Source: Oscillospiraceae bacterium
Lineage (GTDB): Bacteria > Bacillota > Clostridia > Oscillospirales > Ruminococcaceae
Direction of reading: 5' to 3'
Assembly: GCA_015067185.1 (NCBI GenBank)
Contig: SVMZ01000008.1
Location: forward strand, 28,808-92,807
DNA length: 64,000 nucleotides
Part shown: piece after piece, positions 41,962-51,968 of the stretch
Layout: each line of letters opens with the position of its first letter
How positions within the stretch are numbered: the first letter of the stretch is position 1
Program-made: the position numbers and the translations under genes
Notes under the pieces: generated by a model
What the model was told of the DNA's origin: nothing
What the model saw: only the letters and a program-made list of their open reading frames with translations
Database searches by the model: none

Positions 41962-42921
41962 ATGCAGCGTGTGGCGGTAAGGTTGTTGTTTGCTTTGGTT
42001 GCGGTGATTGGTGTGGTATCGGTAATATATGTGATTGCTGCCAATCTGCCGCAGAACAACATTGAAAACAAAACGGAAACGAGTGATGGATATAGCACCG
42101 ATGAGCTTCGGGAGGATTCTTTTGTACAGAAGGAAAACTCGGCACAGGGAAAAATTTCCGAAGAACAAACGGAGCAGAGCAGGCAGACAGAACCGTTTTG
42201 CATCCTTATTTGCGGTACCGATAACAGTCATAAGCTGACCGATGTGATCATTGCAGCAAGAGTGGATCCGGAGGAAAATCGGATTGCGATGCTGCAGATT
42301 CCGCGGGATACCTATGTGGGAGATGCATACCCAACGGGGAAGATCAATGCGGTTTATCAAAAGAAGGGCGCAAAAGGCTTGCAGATATTGTTGCAGGAGC
42401 GTTTTTCTGTTGCAACCGATCACTATGTAATTATTTCAACGGAAGCATTCAGGGATATCGTGGATGCGCTGGGTGGAATCGAAATGGAGGTTCCACGGAG
42501 GATTGTTTTCACCGAGGACAGAATTTTGGAGTCGGGGATTCAAACCTTAAACGGAGAACAAGCAGAATGGTTTGTCAGATATCGTGCCGGATATGTGACC
42601 GGAGATATCGGTCGTATGCAGGCGCAAAGCCTGTTTCTGAGGGCATTGCTGAAAACGGCGTTAGAAAAAACTGCGGCTGAGCTTGCATGGATTGCAGGCA
42701 GCCGGATTGGAGATATCGAAACAGATATCTCCTTAGCGGAAGCGTTGGAAATGATTTCGATGATACAGAAGGATTTACCGGATATATCATCGGAAATTGT
42801 TCCGGGCGAAGGAAGAATGCTGAACGGGTTTGCGGTGTATATACCGGATGAAGAGCGTCTGGCAGAGATTGTTGCAGATATATTTGGAAACAAAGGGAAT
42901 AAACCTGTTTCGGAAGATTGA
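41962..42921 (+). CDS. LytR-CpsA-Psr (LCP) family protein
   Basis: A 319-aa membrane-anchored protein. A single N-terminal membrane segment (residues about 5-27) and a Ser/Glu/Gln-rich linker are followed by the LCP domain at about 75-245, with the arginine-bearing MLQIPRDTYV, GKINAVYQKKG and the second site RYRAGYVTGDIGRMQAQ. LCP enzymes transfer undecaprenyl-linked glycopolymers such as teichoic acid or capsule to peptidoglycan on the outer face of the membrane. GGGAG lies before the ATG. Its end overlaps the rsfS promoter. Confidence 0.92.
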   Translation: MQRVAVRLLFALVAVIGVVSVIYVIAANLPQNNIENKTETSDGYSTDELREDSFVQKENSAQGKISEEQTEQSRQTEPFCILICGTDNSHKLTDVIIAARVDPEENRIAMLQIPRDTYVGDAYPTGKINAVYQKKGAKGLQILLQERFSVATDHYVIISTEAFRDIVDALGGIEMEVPRRIVFTEDRILESGIQTLNGEQAEWFVRYRAGYVTGDIGRMQAQSLFLRALLKTALEKTAAELAWIAGSRIGDIETDISLAEALEMISMIQKDLPDISSEIVPGEGRMLNGFAVYIPDEERLAEIVADIFGNKGNKPVSED

Positions 42922-42946
42922 CAAAACAGAAAAAATAAGGTAAAAT
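42918..42946 (+). promoter_or_regulatory. Internal promoter for rsfS-leuS
   Basis: TTGACA, 17-bp spacer, TAAAAT. The -35 begins inside the LCP stop codon. No T-box was found between this promoter and leuS. Confidence 0.75.
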
Positions 42947-42985
42947 ATAGTATTGAATCGTATTGTTTATACAGGAGGGAAAAAG

Positions 42986-43324
42986 ATGACATCACTGGAA
43001 CTTGCACGCGAAATTGCAAAGATTCTGGACAGTAAAAAAGCTACAGATATAAAAGTTCTGAACATAGGAGAGTTGAGTTCCCTCGGCGATTATTTTGTGC
43101 TTGCATCCGGAAGCAACACAACACAGACAAAAGCTCTTTGTGATGAGATTGACGAGCAGCTCGGAAAGCTGGGACTGAACCCGCGCAGAATTGAAGGTTA
43201 CCAGTCTGCATCCTGGATTTTGCTTGACTATGTTGATGTAATTGTTCACATTTTTTACAGTGAAACCAGAGAGTTCTATTCTCTGGAAAGATTGTGGGCG
43301 GATGTGAAGCAGGTAGAGTTATAA
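42986..43324 (+). CDS. rsfS: Ribosomal silencing factor RsfS
   Basis: A 112-aa protein that binds L14 and blocks subunit joining when nutrients are low. ATKDIK-like KKATDIKVLNIGELSSLGDY, SGSNTTQTKAL and the closing VIVHIFYSETREFYSLERLW are typical. The start is ATG 42986 with AGGAGGG 6 nt upstream; the track's TTG at 42953 lies in the promoter leader. Followed at 42 nt by leuS. Confidence 0.97.
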   Translation: MTSLELAREIAKILDSKKATDIKVLNIGELSSLGDYFVLASGSNTTQTKALCDEIDEQLGKLGLNPRRIEGYQSASWILLDYVDVIVHIFYSETREFYSLERLWADVKQVEL

Positions 43325-43366
43325 AATAATTGGCACTATTATATATTATAGGAAGGATGTATTGAA

Positions 43367-45778
43367 GTGGGTTACGATTTTGCTTCAATCGAGAAAAAAT
43401 GGCAGGATATATGGGATGAAAAGCAGTCTTTCAGAGCTGAAAATGACTGGACTAAGCCCAAGTTCTATGCACTGATCGAGTTCCCTTATCCCTCTGGACA
43501 GGGACTCCATGTTGGACATCCGCGTCCGTATACTGCGTTGGATATCGTTGCAAGAAAGCGCCGTATGCAAGGTTACAATGTACTTTTCCCTATGGGCTGG
43601 GATGCATTTGGTCTTCCGACCGAGAACTACGCAATCAAAAATAAAGTACATCCCGAAAAGGTTACACACGACAACATAGCACGTTTTAAAAAGCAGATCA
43701 AATCTCTTGGTCTTTCCTTTGACTGGAGCCGTGAGACGAACACCACCGATCCCAACTACTATAAATGGACACAGTGGATCTTTATTCAGTTGTTCAAAAA
43801 AGGATTGGCTTATAAAAAGGAGATGGCCGTAAACTGGTGTACTTCCTGTAAGTGCGTTCTCGCCAACGAAGAAGTTGTAGGCGGCGGATGTGAACGCTGC
43901 GGCGGTGAGATTGTCCGTAAGGTTAAGAGCCAGTGGATGCTCAAGATCACAGAATATGCACAGCGCCTGATTGATGATCTGGATGAAGTGGATTATATCG
44001 AACGCGTAAAGGTATCCCAGAAGAACTGGATCGGTCGTTCCACCGGTGCAGAGGTTGATTTCGGATCCACTGCCGGCGATACCATTACAGTTTACACCAC
44101 TCGTCCCGATACTCTCTTCGGAGCTACCTATATGGTCATTTCCCCAGAGCATCCCTATATTGATAAATGGATCAATGCAGGGCTGCTCACCAACATAGAT
44201 GATATCCGTGCCTATCAGGTAGAGGCATCCAAAAAGTCTGACTTTGAGCGTACCGAAATGGCTGCGGACAAAGAAAAGACCGGTGTTAAGCTGGAAGGCG
44301 TTATGGGTATCAACCCTGTAAACGGTACCCAGATTCCCATCTTTGTCTCCGATTATGTTCTTGTTTCCTACGGAACAGGTGCCATCATGGCTGTTCCGGC
44401 ACACGATACCAGAGACTATGCTTTCGCCAAGAAGTTTGATCTCCCCATCATTGAAGTCGTCAGCGGCGGCAATGTTGAGGAAGAGGCATTTACCGATTGC
44501 GAGACCGGCATTATGGTTAACTCCGGTATGCTGGATGGACTCTCTGTTGAGGATGCAAAGAAGAAGATTACAGAATGGCTCTCCGAAACGGGTAAGGGTC
44601 ACTTTAAAGTGAATTATAAACTGCGTGACTGGGTTTTCTCCCGTCAGCGTTACTGGGGCGAACCGATTCCCATTGTAAAATGTGATAAGTGCGGATATGT
44701 TCCTCTGCCTGAGAGCGAGCTCCCGCTGCTGCTTCCCGAAGTTGAAAGCTATGAGACTACCGAGAACGGCGACAGCCCGTTGGCAACTATGACCGATTGG
44801 CTGGAGACCACCTGCCCCGTCTGCGGCGGACATGCAGTTCGCGAGACAGATACCATGCCTCAGTGGGCCGGTTCTTCCTGGTATTTCCTGCGCTACTGCG
44901 ATCCTGACAATATGGATGCACTGGCTGCTAAGGAAGCTCTCGACTACTGGATGCCGGTTGACTGGTATAACGGCGGTATGGAGCACACCACACTGCATCT
45001 GCTTTATTCCAGATTCTGGCATAAGTTCCTCTATGATATCGGCGTAGTTTCCACCTCTGAGCCGTATGCAAAGCGTACCAGCCATGGTATGATTCTGGGA
45101 GAGAACGGCGAAAAGATGAGTAAATCCCGCGGCAACGTTGTCAATCCGGATGAAGTTGTTGCTGAGTACGGTGCCGATACCATGCGTCTCTATGAGATGT
45201 TTATTGGTGACTTTGAAAAGGCTGCCCCCTGGAGTTCTACCTCCATCAAGGGCTGCAAGCGCTTCCTTGACAGAACATGGGCTCTTCAGGATATGCTGGT
45301 TGATGGCGATGAATATTCCGCAGCTCTTGAAAGTGCTATGCATAAAACAATCAAGAAGGTAACGGAAGATATTGAACAGATGAAGTTCAATACTGCAATT
45401 GCCGCACTGATGTCTTTGATCAATGAGTTCTACTCTGCAGGACGCATCAACCGTGCAGAGCTCAAGACTTTCCTGCTTCTGGTGGATCCCTTTGCTCCGC
45501 ATATTGCTGAGGAGATCTGGCAGCAGAAAGGCTTCGGCGGAATGATAACAGAGCAGACATGGCCTGAATTTGATGAAGCAAAGTGTGTGGATGCCACCAT
45601 TGAAATTGCTGTTCAGCTTTGCGGAAAGATTAAGGCAAGAATCAATATTGCAGCCGATCTTTCTAAGGAAGCTGCTATTGAGGAGGCCAAGAAAGCATTG
45701 GCTGCTGAGCTTGAAGGAAAGACAATTGTAAAAGAAATTTGTGTTCCCGGAAAGCTGGTTAACATCGTTGCGAAATAA
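43367..45778 (+). CDS. leuS: Leucyl-tRNA synthetase
   Basis: An 803-aa class Ia aminoacyl-tRNA synthetase. The HIGH motif appears as HVGH in [16 protein letters not shown] near residue 45, and KMSKS as [13 protein letters not shown] near 585. The zinc-binding [14 protein letters not shown] and the CP1 editing domain ([20 protein letters not shown]) are present, as is the C-terminal anticodon-binding domain. It starts at GTG with AAGGATG about 7 nt upstream. It lies in an rsfS-leuS unit. The 825-aa opposite-strand ORF is a shadow. Confidence 0.98.
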   Translation: MGYDFASIEKKWQDIWDEKQSFRAENDWTKPKFYALIEFPYPSGQGLHVGHPRPYTALDIVARKRRMQGYNVLFPMGWDAFGLPTENYAIKNKVHPEKVTHDNIARFKKQIKSLGLSFDWSRETNTTDPNYYKWTQWIFIQLFKKGLAYKKEMAVNWCTSCKCVLANEEVVGGGCERCGGEIVRKVKSQWMLKITEYAQRLIDDLDEVDYIERVKVSQKNWIGRSTGAEVDFGSTAGDTITVYTTRPDTLFGATYMVISPEHPYIDKWINAGLLTNIDDIRAYQVEASKKSDFERTEMAADKEKTGVKLEGVMGINPVNGTQIPIFVSDYVLVSYGTGAIMAVPAHDTRDYAFAKKFDLPIIEVVSGGNVEEEAFTDCETGIMVNSGMLDGLSVEDAKKKITEWLSETGKGHFKVNYKLRDWVFSRQRYWGEPIPIVKCDKCGYVPLPESELPLLLPEVESYETTENGDSPLATMTDWLETTCPVCGGHAVRETDTMPQWAGSSWYFLRYCDPDNMDALAAKEALDYWMPVDWYNGGMEHTTLHLLYSRFWHKFLYDIGVVSTSEPYAKRTSHGMILGENGEKMSKSRGNVVNPDEVVAEYGADTMRLYEMFIGDFEKAAPWSSTSIKGCKRFLDRTWALQDMLVDGDEYSAALESAMHKTIKKVTEDIEQMKFNTAIAALMSLINEFYSAGRINRAELKTFLLLVDPFAPHIAEEIWQQKGFGGMITEQTWPEFDEAKCVDATIEIAVQLCGKIKARINIAADLSKEAAIEEAKKALAAELEGKTIVKEICVPGKLVNIVAK

Positions 45779-45853
45779 GCAGAACTTTTGTGAAATGAAA
45801 TCATGAATTTTCTGCAAATATTTCAATAAATAATTAAATTTACAGGGTATTGC

Positions 45854-45882
45854 TTGACACATGGGAAGAATTATAGTATAAT
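45854..45882 (+). promoter_or_regulatory. Promoter of rpsU
   Basis: TTGACA, 17-bp spacer, TATAAT, full consensus. Confidence 0.88.
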
Positions 45883-45935
45883 ATTTTTCGTTGTATATTG
45901 CAATAATACTCCTGCGGCGTGGGGAGGGATATAAA

Positions 45936-46112
45936 ATGGCTGAAATACATGTAAAAGAAAACGAGTCTTTGGACAGTGCTCTCAGAAGATTTAAGAGACA
46001 GTGTGCAAAGTCCGGCGTTCTTGCGGAAGTTCGTAAAAGAGAACACTATGAGAAGCCTTCCGTAAAGCGCAAGAAGAAGTCCGAAGCAGCTCGCAAGCGT
46101 AAGTTCAAGTAA
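45936..46112 (+). CDS. rpsU: 30S ribosomal protein S21
   Basis: A 58-aa basic protein, [20 protein letters not shown], ending in the lysine/arginine-rich tail [13 protein letters not shown]. It is part of the small subunit near the anti-SD region. The start is ATG 45936 with GGGAGGG 7 nt upstream; the longer track ORF runs into the leader. Transcribed alone from a consensus promoter to a terminator. Confidence 0.97.
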   Translation: MAEIHVKENESLDSALRRFKRQCAKSGVLAEVRKREHYEKPSVKRKKKSEAARKRKFK

Positions 46113-46149
46113 GACTTAAGCGGGAAATAAGGACTTAAGTATGGATGAG

Positions 46150-46178
46150 AGCGAGCAAATAATATTTGCTCGCTTTTT
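46150..46178 (+). terminator. Terminator of rpsU
   Basis: 11-bp stem AGCGAGCAAAT / ATTTGCTCGCT with a 3-nt loop and TTTTT. Confidence 0.9.
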
Positions 46179-46214
46179 CATTATTAAAACAGTAGCTGCA
46201 TAGAAGAGGTTACC

Positions 46215-46688
46215 ATGCGTTTATTAAAGGCACAGCACCGCTTTAAGCGTATATGTGATATTAAGTCAGCATGGCTTGTGGAAAAAAATATTGAAGCCAT
46301 AATTTTAGATGTTGACAATACATTGACAGAACATGGAAGTCAGAAACTGGAGGATAATGTGGCTGCATGGATTGCAGAAATGCAGGCATGTGGAATGAAG
46401 TTAATTATTCTCTCCAACAATCGTGACAGGCGTGTCAAGCCCTTTGCTGAGAAAATTGGTTTGAAATACATAGCAAACGGCATGAAACCATTAAAGATTG
46501 GAATCAGCAAAGCACTCAAGGAACTTGGAACAGATCACAGTAAAGTTGTTATGATAGGTGATCAGGTGTTTACCGATGTTTTGGGTGGAAATATTGCAGG
46601 AATAAGGACGGTCAGGCTTGAACCGATCAGTCGTGAAAAAGGTCGTTTTATGAGGCTGAAACGTAAACTGGAAAAACATGTGGACTGA
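46215..46688 (+). CDS. yqeG: YqeG-family HAD IIIA-type phosphatase
   Basis: A 157-aa HAD phosphatase. Motif I is IILDVDNTLTEHG near residue 34, motif II LIILSNNRD, and motif III/IV KPLKIGISKAL with VVMIGDQVFTDVLGGN. The family includes mitochondrial phosphatidylglycerophosphate phosphatase Gep4, so PGP dephosphorylation is possible; this window also carries a pgsA. AGAGG precedes the ATG. Confidence 0.92.
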   Translation: MRLLKAQHRFKRICDIKSAWLVEKNIEAIILDVDNTLTEHGSQKLEDNVAAWIAEMQACGMKLIILSNNRDRRVKPFAEKIGLKYIANGMKPLKIGISKALKELGTDHSKVVMIGDQVFTDVLGGNIAGIRTVRLEPISREKGRFMRLKRKLEKHVD

Positions 46689-46826
46689 GTTTTCGGATAC
46701 AGTGGATCCGGGATATTCAGTCCTTGGTTTTTATGAGTTTTGCTTGCAGTCAAATGAGCGGTCTAATACAGTACAGAAACTTCAATGCTTTTAAATGAAA
46801 TATACCAAGCAAAAGGAGAAGAGAAA

Positions 46827-47675
46827 ATGCCGGAGAATGTAGTAAGATTTGGTCCTGCCGGAAACTCGGAAAGCTTTACCGGGAAAACAGTGGATATACC
46901 GGATTATATTCTTAAAATGGGCTTGAATGCCTATGAATATCAGTGTGGACGTGGAGTAAGGGTTAACACGGCGGCAGTTACAGAGATGGGAAAAAAGGCC
47001 AGAGAAGCCGGTATAGCGCTTTCTCTGCATGCGCCTTATTATATCTCTCTTTCATCGCTGGAGGAAGAAAAGAGAATTGCCAGTGTGGATTATATCCTGC
47101 AAAGTGCCAGAGCAGCCCGTTTGATGGGAGCCACAAGAATTATTGTTCACTCCGGATCCTGTTCCAAAATATCCAGAAGTGATGCACTGGAACTGGCAAA
47201 GGATACACTGAAGAGAGCAGTTGCAGCGTTGGATGAGGAAGGCTTTGATGATATAGCCGTCTGCCCGGAGACGATGGGAAAGGTGAATCAGCTGGGAAAT
47301 CTGGAAGAAGTAATGGAGCTTTGCCTGATTGACGAGAGGATGATCCCATGCATCGATTTTGGACACCTCAATGCCCGTGATATGGGGGCATTTAAGGCAT
47401 TTGAAGATTACGCAAGGGTGTTTGACTATATAGAAAATAAGCTCGGTACAGAGCGGATGAGAGGCTTCCATTCGCATTTCTCTAAAATAGAATATTCCGC
47501 CGGCGGAGAGAAAAAACACCTTACCTTTGAGGATGAGGTGTTCGGTCCGGATTTTGAGCCCGTTGCAGAGCTGACCCTGAAAAAAGGAGCTCACCCGGTC
47601 TTTATCTGTGAATCGGATGGCACACAGGCGGAGGATGCCGCACAGATGAGGCAGATTCTGGAAAGCAAACGATGA
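46827..47675 (+). CDS. Endonuclease IV-like TIM-barrel protein
   Basis: A 282-aa member of the AP endonuclease family 2/xylose isomerase-like TIM barrels. Likely metal ligands lie in ALSLHAPYYI, IIVHSGS, VCPETMGK, CIDFGHLNA, GFHSHFSK and FICESDG, the pattern of endonuclease IV (nfo). It would incise abasic DNA sites, but related sugar isomerases share the fold. The start is ATG 46827 with AAGGAG 8 nt upstream (the track adds 14 residues without SD support). Confidence 0.85.
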   Translation: MPENVVRFGPAGNSESFTGKTVDIPDYILKMGLNAYEYQCGRGVRVNTAAVTEMGKKAREAGIALSLHAPYYISLSSLEEEKRIASVDYILQSARAARLMGATRIIVHSGSCSKISRSDALELAKDTLKRAVAALDEEGFDDIAVCPETMGKVNQLGNLEEVMELCLIDERMIPCIDFGHLNARDMGAFKAFEDYARVFDYIENKLGTERMRGFHSHFSKIEYSAGGEKKHLTFEDEVFGPDFEPVAELTLKKGAHPVFICESDGTQAEDAAQMRQILESKR

Positions 47676-47703
47676 AACGATGAATGATGATGGGGGATGC
47701 CGT

Positions 47704-48069
47704 ATGTTAAGGTCAATGATGCAAGTCTATGTCAAAGGGAGCGTAGAGGCAGTTAACCTGTACCAAAAGGCTTTTGATGCTGAAATTCTTGGCCTGTATC
47801 CTGATGATAACGGAGGATATGCACACTCCGAATTGAAGGCGTATGGACAGGTGTTGGCGGTATCGGAATTGAAGGAGTCCCTTGTTATTGGAAACACGAT
47901 GCAATTTTGTTTCCATTTTGGCGAAGGCGGAGAACAGTACGTTAGAAAAGCTTATGAGGTGCTGAGAGACGGGGCAGAAATTCATTTTCCCATAGGGCCA
48001 TGTGACTACAGTTCCTGTATGTTTTCCTTAATTGACAAGTTTGGTGTGTACTGGTGCTTGTTTGTGTAA
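47704..48069 (+). CDS. VOC-superfamily (PhnB/glyoxalase-like) protein
   Basis: A 122-aa protein with the two beta-alpha-beta-beta-beta units of vicinal oxygen chelate proteins: MQVYVKGSVEAVNLYQKAFD at the start and FGVYWCLFV at the end, as in PhnB-like proteins. Substrate and metal use are unknown. ATG 47704 is preferred to 47680 because GGGGGA lies about 7 nt upstream and the fold begins there. It ends at a bidirectional terminator shared with the convergent oxidoreductase gene. Confidence 0.82.
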   Translation: MLRSMMQVYVKGSVEAVNLYQKAFDAEILGLYPDDNGGYAHSELKAYGQVLAVSELKESLVIGNTMQFCFHFGEGGEQYVRKAYEVLRDGAEIHFPIGPCDYSSCMFSLIDKFGVYWCLFV

Positions 48070-48095
48070 GACAAGATTTGAGATAAAAAGAATCA

Positions 48096-48127
48096 AAAAG
48101 GACGACTTCTCAAAAAGTCGTCCTTTT
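48096..48127. terminator. Bidirectional terminator between convergent genes
   Basis: 13-bp stem AAAAGGACGACTT with a 6-nt loop, with A runs before and T runs after. It serves the VOC gene (plus) and the oxidoreductase gene (minus). Confidence 0.9.
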
Positions 48128-48136
48128 GCTGTTTGC

Positions 48137-49366
48137 TTATTTCTCAAGGGAGAACATGCCGGCACTATGTTCCTGTCTGTCGGCATATTTGCCGCGGGTA
48201 AAATCGGGGAACTCCATCTTTTTGTTGCCTTCACGGATAGACTGCTCAGAGAGCGCGGTAACACACATCCATGCAGCAGCATCATAGACATCGATGGGGG
48301 GATAAGTGTTGTTGAAATAGCTGTCAAAGAGTGCGGAGATAACAAGGAAATCCATGCCGCCATGTCCCTGACCGTAAAGCTTTTCGGGATCTCCCCAAAG
48401 CTCATGATGATATTCTTTCTGATATTCCTTGGCATTGTCCCAGAGAGGACGCGCACCGAACTCATATTTCTCATGAACCTTATCGAGGAAGACATAATTG
48501 CCGTCCTCAGCATACATTCCCTTAGTACCGCGTACGGTAAACTGACGGCTGTAGCTGCGGGGAAGAGTGGTGTCAAGGGTGAGAACAATGGTCTCGCCGT
48601 TTTCACAGGTGATAAAAGTCTTAATAATGTCGCCCTGAGAGAATGTAGCGTATTTAAGGTCACTGTCATCTGCCTTACGGTCAAGAATATACTCATGCAG
48701 ACCTTTGGAGCAGGATGCAAAAGAGGTAAGGGAAGTCATACGGTTACCGCGGTTGATATTGAGGAGCTTGGCAATGGGGCCAAGATCATGAGTAGGATAA
48801 TTTTCGCAATTGCGGGCGAGATAGTTGCGAAGGCGATAGTGGCGATTCTCACGTCCAAAAGAAATCTCATGGCGAAGGTCATGGCAATAGCCACCCTCAC
48901 AGTGAACGATATCACCAAACATACCCTGACGTACCATGTTGAGGACGAGAAGTTCATATTCACCATAGCAGCAGTTTTCAAGGAACATAAAGGGGGTACC
49001 GGTTTTTTCCTGGGTATCAACCAGTTTCCAGCAATCCTCAACGCTGTAAGCACCGCCAACTTCAAGACCGGTATATTTTCCAGCCTTCATGGATTCAACA
49101 GCGATTTCAACGTGAGATTCCCAGGCGGTGAAAATAAGAACAACATCAACATCGTCACGTTTGATAGCTTCTTTGTAATCCAGTGTACCAAAAGGAGTAG
49201 TGCCGCGAACTTCGGCAACTGCTTTTTGAGCAGCCTCTACTCTGTCGGTATATTCGTCACAGACAGCTGTAATATTGACATAGTCAAGCTTAAGCAGTTC
49301 GCCTTTAATCCAGCCCAGACCGCGTCCGCCGAGGCCGATGACGGCAACATTGGCTATCTTACTCAT
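48137..49366 (-). CDS. Gfo/Idh/MocA-family oxidoreductase
   Basis: A 409-aa NAD(P)-dependent sugar or cyclitol dehydrogenase-like protein. The N-terminal Rossmann fold begins IANVAVIGLGGRGLGW and includes DVVLIFTAWESHVEIAVESM. The catalytic-region Lys-Pro is not clearly seen: the motif following Rossmann strand 4 reads KAGKYTGLEVGGAYSVEDCW, where most family members have EKP. The substrate is unknown. The start is ATG 49366 with AAGGAG 9 nt upstream; the 478-aa track ORF extends into the promoter. Monocistronic. Confidence 0.9.
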   Translation of the reverse strand: MSKIANVAVIGLGGRGLGWIKGELLKLDYVNITAVCDEYTDRVEAAQKAVAEVRGTTPFGTLDYKEAIKRDDVDVVLIFTAWESHVEIAVESMKAGKYTGLEVGGAYSVEDCWKLVDTQEKTGTPFMFLENCCYGEYELLVLNMVRQGMFGDIVHCEGGYCHDLRHEISFGRENRHYRLRNYLARNCENYPTHDLGPIAKLLNINRGNRMTSLTSFASCSKGLHEYILDRKADDSDLKYATFSQGDIIKTFITCENGETIVLTLDTTLPRSYSRQFTVRGTKGMYAEDGNYVFLDKVHEKYEFGARPLWDNAKEYQKEYHHELWGDPEKLYGQGHGGMDFLVISALFDSYFNNTYPPIDVYDAAAWMCVTALSEQSIREGNKKMEFPDFTRGKYADRQEHSAGMFSLEK

Positions 49367-49423
49367 ATGTTTTTTCTCCTTCGCTTTCGATAGTGATTTT
49401 TCAGCAAAACTGATATTGAAACC

Positions 49424-49451
49424 ATTATAACATAAATAGAAAGGTTTTGAA
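49424..49451 (-). promoter_or_regulatory. Promoter of the Gfo/Idh/MocA gene
   Basis: Minus strand: TTCAAA, 16-bp spacer, TATAAT with extended TGT. Confidence 0.5.
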
Positions 49452-49500
49452 TATACTTTTGAGCATATTTTTTCAGGAAATCGTGAAGAAAATGCAAAAT

Positions 49501-49528
49501 AAAAGCGATGTAAAACTACATCGCTTTT
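49501..49528 (-). terminator. Terminator of the Clp ATPase gene
   Basis: Perfect 12-bp stem AAAAGCGATGTA with a 4-nt loop, 10 nt past the stop at 49539. On the minus strand it is followed by ATTTTGCATTTTC. Confidence 0.9.
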
Positions 49529-49538
49529 AAAAATTCTT

Positions 49539-51842
49539 TTATTCCTCGATAGCAGGCGCATTGAGTTTATCAAGCTTTGCTACGCCGCGGACATAAATAT
49601 TGCCTTCTTCAGCAGAAACGGTGATCAGATCGGGATAGTTGGGAGATTCAATGAGCAGATTGCAGATCTCATCCTCCACCTCCTGACGGATAACACGGCG
49701 GATATCGCGGGCACCGCTGGATTTTCCATAGGCACGCTGAGCAATCAGCTTTAACAACTCGTCGTCAAAATCAAGATGAATATGTTTATGGGAGAGATTC
49801 TCACGAAGTTCATTCATGAGCAGACGGGCAATTTCAGAAAAATCATTTTCATCCAGAGAACGGAATACAACAATCTCATCTACACGGCCAAGGAATTCGG
49901 GGCGGAGGAACTCCTGAAGGGCTTTCATGACTTTGTCCCGCGTAGCCTCTCCGGCTTCTTTGGCAAAACCAAGAGCACTTTCACGCAGCTGACTGCCGGC
50001 ATTGGAAGTCATAACAATGACCGTATTTTCGAAAGAAACAGTGCGTCCGTGAGCATCGGTGATTTTGCCCTCATCAAGAATCTGCAGCAGGATATTCATG
50101 ACATCCGGATGAGCCTTTTCAATCTCATCAAAGAGTACCACAGAATAAGGACGGCGACGAACCTTTTCGGTCAGCTGACCTGCTTCATCATATCCGACAT
50201 ATCCGGGAGGGGAGCCGACAATACGGGAAACGGAGTGTTTCTCCATGAACTCCGACATATCAAGACGGATCAGCGGATCAACATCATCAAACAATTCACG
50301 GGAGAGAACTTTAACAAGTTCGGTTTTACCCACACCGGTGGGGCCCACGAAGATAAAGGAAGCAGGACGGTTGACACCGCCAATACGGACGCGGGAGCGT
50401 TTGACAGCCTGTGCCACCAATTTGACGGCCTCATCCTGACCGATAATCTTTTTGCGGAGATTTTCTTCCAGCCCGGCAACCTTGATCAGCTCATTCTGCT
50501 GAATTTTGCTGGCGGGAATTCCGGTCCAGAGTTCGATAACCTTGGCTACATCTTCATCGGTGACAGCGGCGGAGAGAGCTTCGCTTTCCAGTTTGCTCAG
50601 CTGAGCTTCGCTGCGGATAATTTCGGCCTTAATTTTGGCGATGCGTTCATAATCTACATTGTCGGCATCTGCTGTTGCGGCCTGCTCTTCTTCACGCAGC
50701 TTGGCAATATTTTTCTGCGCAATCTGATATTCTTCCAGAGATTTGTTTCTGAGTTCCGCACAGGAACAGGCTTCGTCCAGTAGATCAATTGCCTTATCGG
50801 GAAGATATCTGTCGTTGATATATCGTTCACTCAGGCGGACAATATCCTCTACCATGCTGTCAGATACAGCAACATGGTGGTACTGTTCATAATAGCCCTT
50901 GATGCCGCGAATAACCTCCACAGCGTCGGCAATGGAAGGTTCATTGATGGTGACAGGCTGGAAACGTCTTTCCAAAGCAGAATCTTTTTCAATATACTTG
51001 CGATATTCGTTGAATGTGGTGGCGCCAATAACCTGAATCTCACCGCGGGAGAGAGCGGGCTTGAGAATATTGGCAGCATTCATAGAGCCTTCCGCATCGC
51101 CGGTACCGACAAGATTGTGTACCTCATCGATGAAGAGAATGATGTTTTTCTCAGCCTTAACCTCTTCGATCAGCCCTTTTACCCGGCTTTCAAACTGTCC
51201 TCTGAACTGAGTTCCTGCTACAAGAGCGGTCAGATCTAACAGCATGATCTCTTTGTCAGCCAGTTTGGCGGGTACATTGCCGGAGGCAATTCTGAGAGCG
51301 ATGCCCTCTGCAACGGCAGTTTTGCCGACACCGGGCTCGCCGATAAGGCAGGGGTTGTTTTTGACGCGGCGGTTGAGAATCTGGATCACACGATAGATCT
51401 CTTCATCACGGCCGATGATGCGGTCAAGTTTGCCTTCACGCGCTTTTTTAGAGAGATTCTCACAGTAATTATCAAGAAATTTACGTTTTTGGTCGCCTTT
51501 TCCCTTTTCGGAGGATTTTTTATCCTTCCGGGGAGCAGACTTTTGCTGGTCGTCATCCGAAGCATTGTTTTTACCGAAAAGCTGATTCAGGAAGGGGAAA
51601 GTTTGAGCACCGCCTGCTTCAAAGTCCTCGTCTCCTTCGGGGATCATCATCATATCACTCATGCTTTCGGCTTCTTCATCAGAGATACCCATCTTTTCCA
51701 TCATATCGCTGACAGGTTTAATGCCAAGCTCTTTGGCGCATTTGAGGCACAGTCCTTCATTAACGGGATTGTTGCTTCCATCCATACGGGTTAAAAATAT
51801 TACGGCGATCCGCTTTTTGCAGCGGCTGCATATCATGTTCAT
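49539..51842 (-). CDS. clpE: ClpE-like AAA+ unfoldase (Clp protease ATP-binding subunit)
   Basis: A 767-aa HSP100 protein. Instead of Clp_N repeats it has an N-terminal zinc finger (CSRC at residues 5-8, CLKC near 32), as in ClpE. AAA1 has GEPGVGKTAVAEGIA and ILFIDEVHNL, and AAA2 has GPTGVGKTELVKVL and VVLFDEIEKAHP. LGF in SALGFAKEAGE is at the position of the ClpP-binding loop, so it should feed ClpP. The linker carries a short coiled coil (IAKIKAEIIRSEAQLSKLE). AAGGAG lies 12 nt before the ATG. I did not find a CtsR heptad-repeat operator upstream. No clpP is in the window. Confidence 0.93.
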   Translation of the reverse strand: MNMICSRCKKRIAVIFLTRMDGSNNPVNEGLCLKCAKELGIKPVSDMMEKMGISDEEAESMSDMMMIPEGDEDFEAGGAQTFPFLNQLFGKNNASDDDQQKSAPRKDKKSSEKGKGDQKRKFLDNYCENLSKKAREGKLDRIIGRDEEIYRVIQILNRRVKNNPCLIGEPGVGKTAVAEGIALRIASGNVPAKLADKEIMLLDLTALVAGTQFRGQFESRVKGLIEEVKAEKNIILFIDEVHNLVGTGDAEGSMNAANILKPALSRGEIQVIGATTFNEYRKYIEKDSALERRFQPVTINEPSIADAVEVIRGIKGYYEQYHHVAVSDSMVEDIVRLSERYINDRYLPDKAIDLLDEACSCAELRNKSLEEYQIAQKNIAKLREEEQAATADADNVDYERIAKIKAEIIRSEAQLSKLESEALSAAVTDEDVAKVIELWTGIPASKIQQNELIKVAGLEENLRKKIIGQDEAVKLVAQAVKRSRVRIGGVNRPASFIFVGPTGVGKTELVKVLSRELFDDVDPLIRLDMSEFMEKHSVSRIVGSPPGYVGYDEAGQLTEKVRRRPYSVVLFDEIEKAHPDVMNILLQILDEGKITDAHGRTVSFENTVIVMTSNAGSQLRESALGFAKEAGEATRDKVMKALQEFLRPEFLGRVDEIVVFRSLDENDFSEIARLLMNELRENLSHKHIHLDFDDELLKLIAQRAYGKSSGARDIRRVIRQEVEDEICNLLIESPNYPDLITVSAEEGNIYVRGVAKLDKLNAPAIEE

Positions 51843-51968
51843 TACAGATTCTTGCTCCTTTTGGATTGTATGAGGAAAAACTCCTCGTAAAAATGGTTTG
51901 TTCTATTATATATTATTTTTTAAACAGTATGTTGCACAGGGAAAATGAAACAGAGAGAATACAATACA

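Noticed and set aside
43325-43366. T-box riboswitch before leuS
   Set aside because: Only 42 nt separate rsfS and leuS, and the rsfS leader is too short for a T-box.
43385-45862. 825-aa minus-strand ORF opposite leuS
   Set aside because: Antisense shadow. leuS has all synthetase motifs and an SD.
51843-51968. CtsR operator before the clpE-like gene
   Set aside because: No tandem GGTCAAA-type heptads were seen. Only an AT-rich region with a TATAAT-like box and a small GAGGA/TCCTC hairpin is present.
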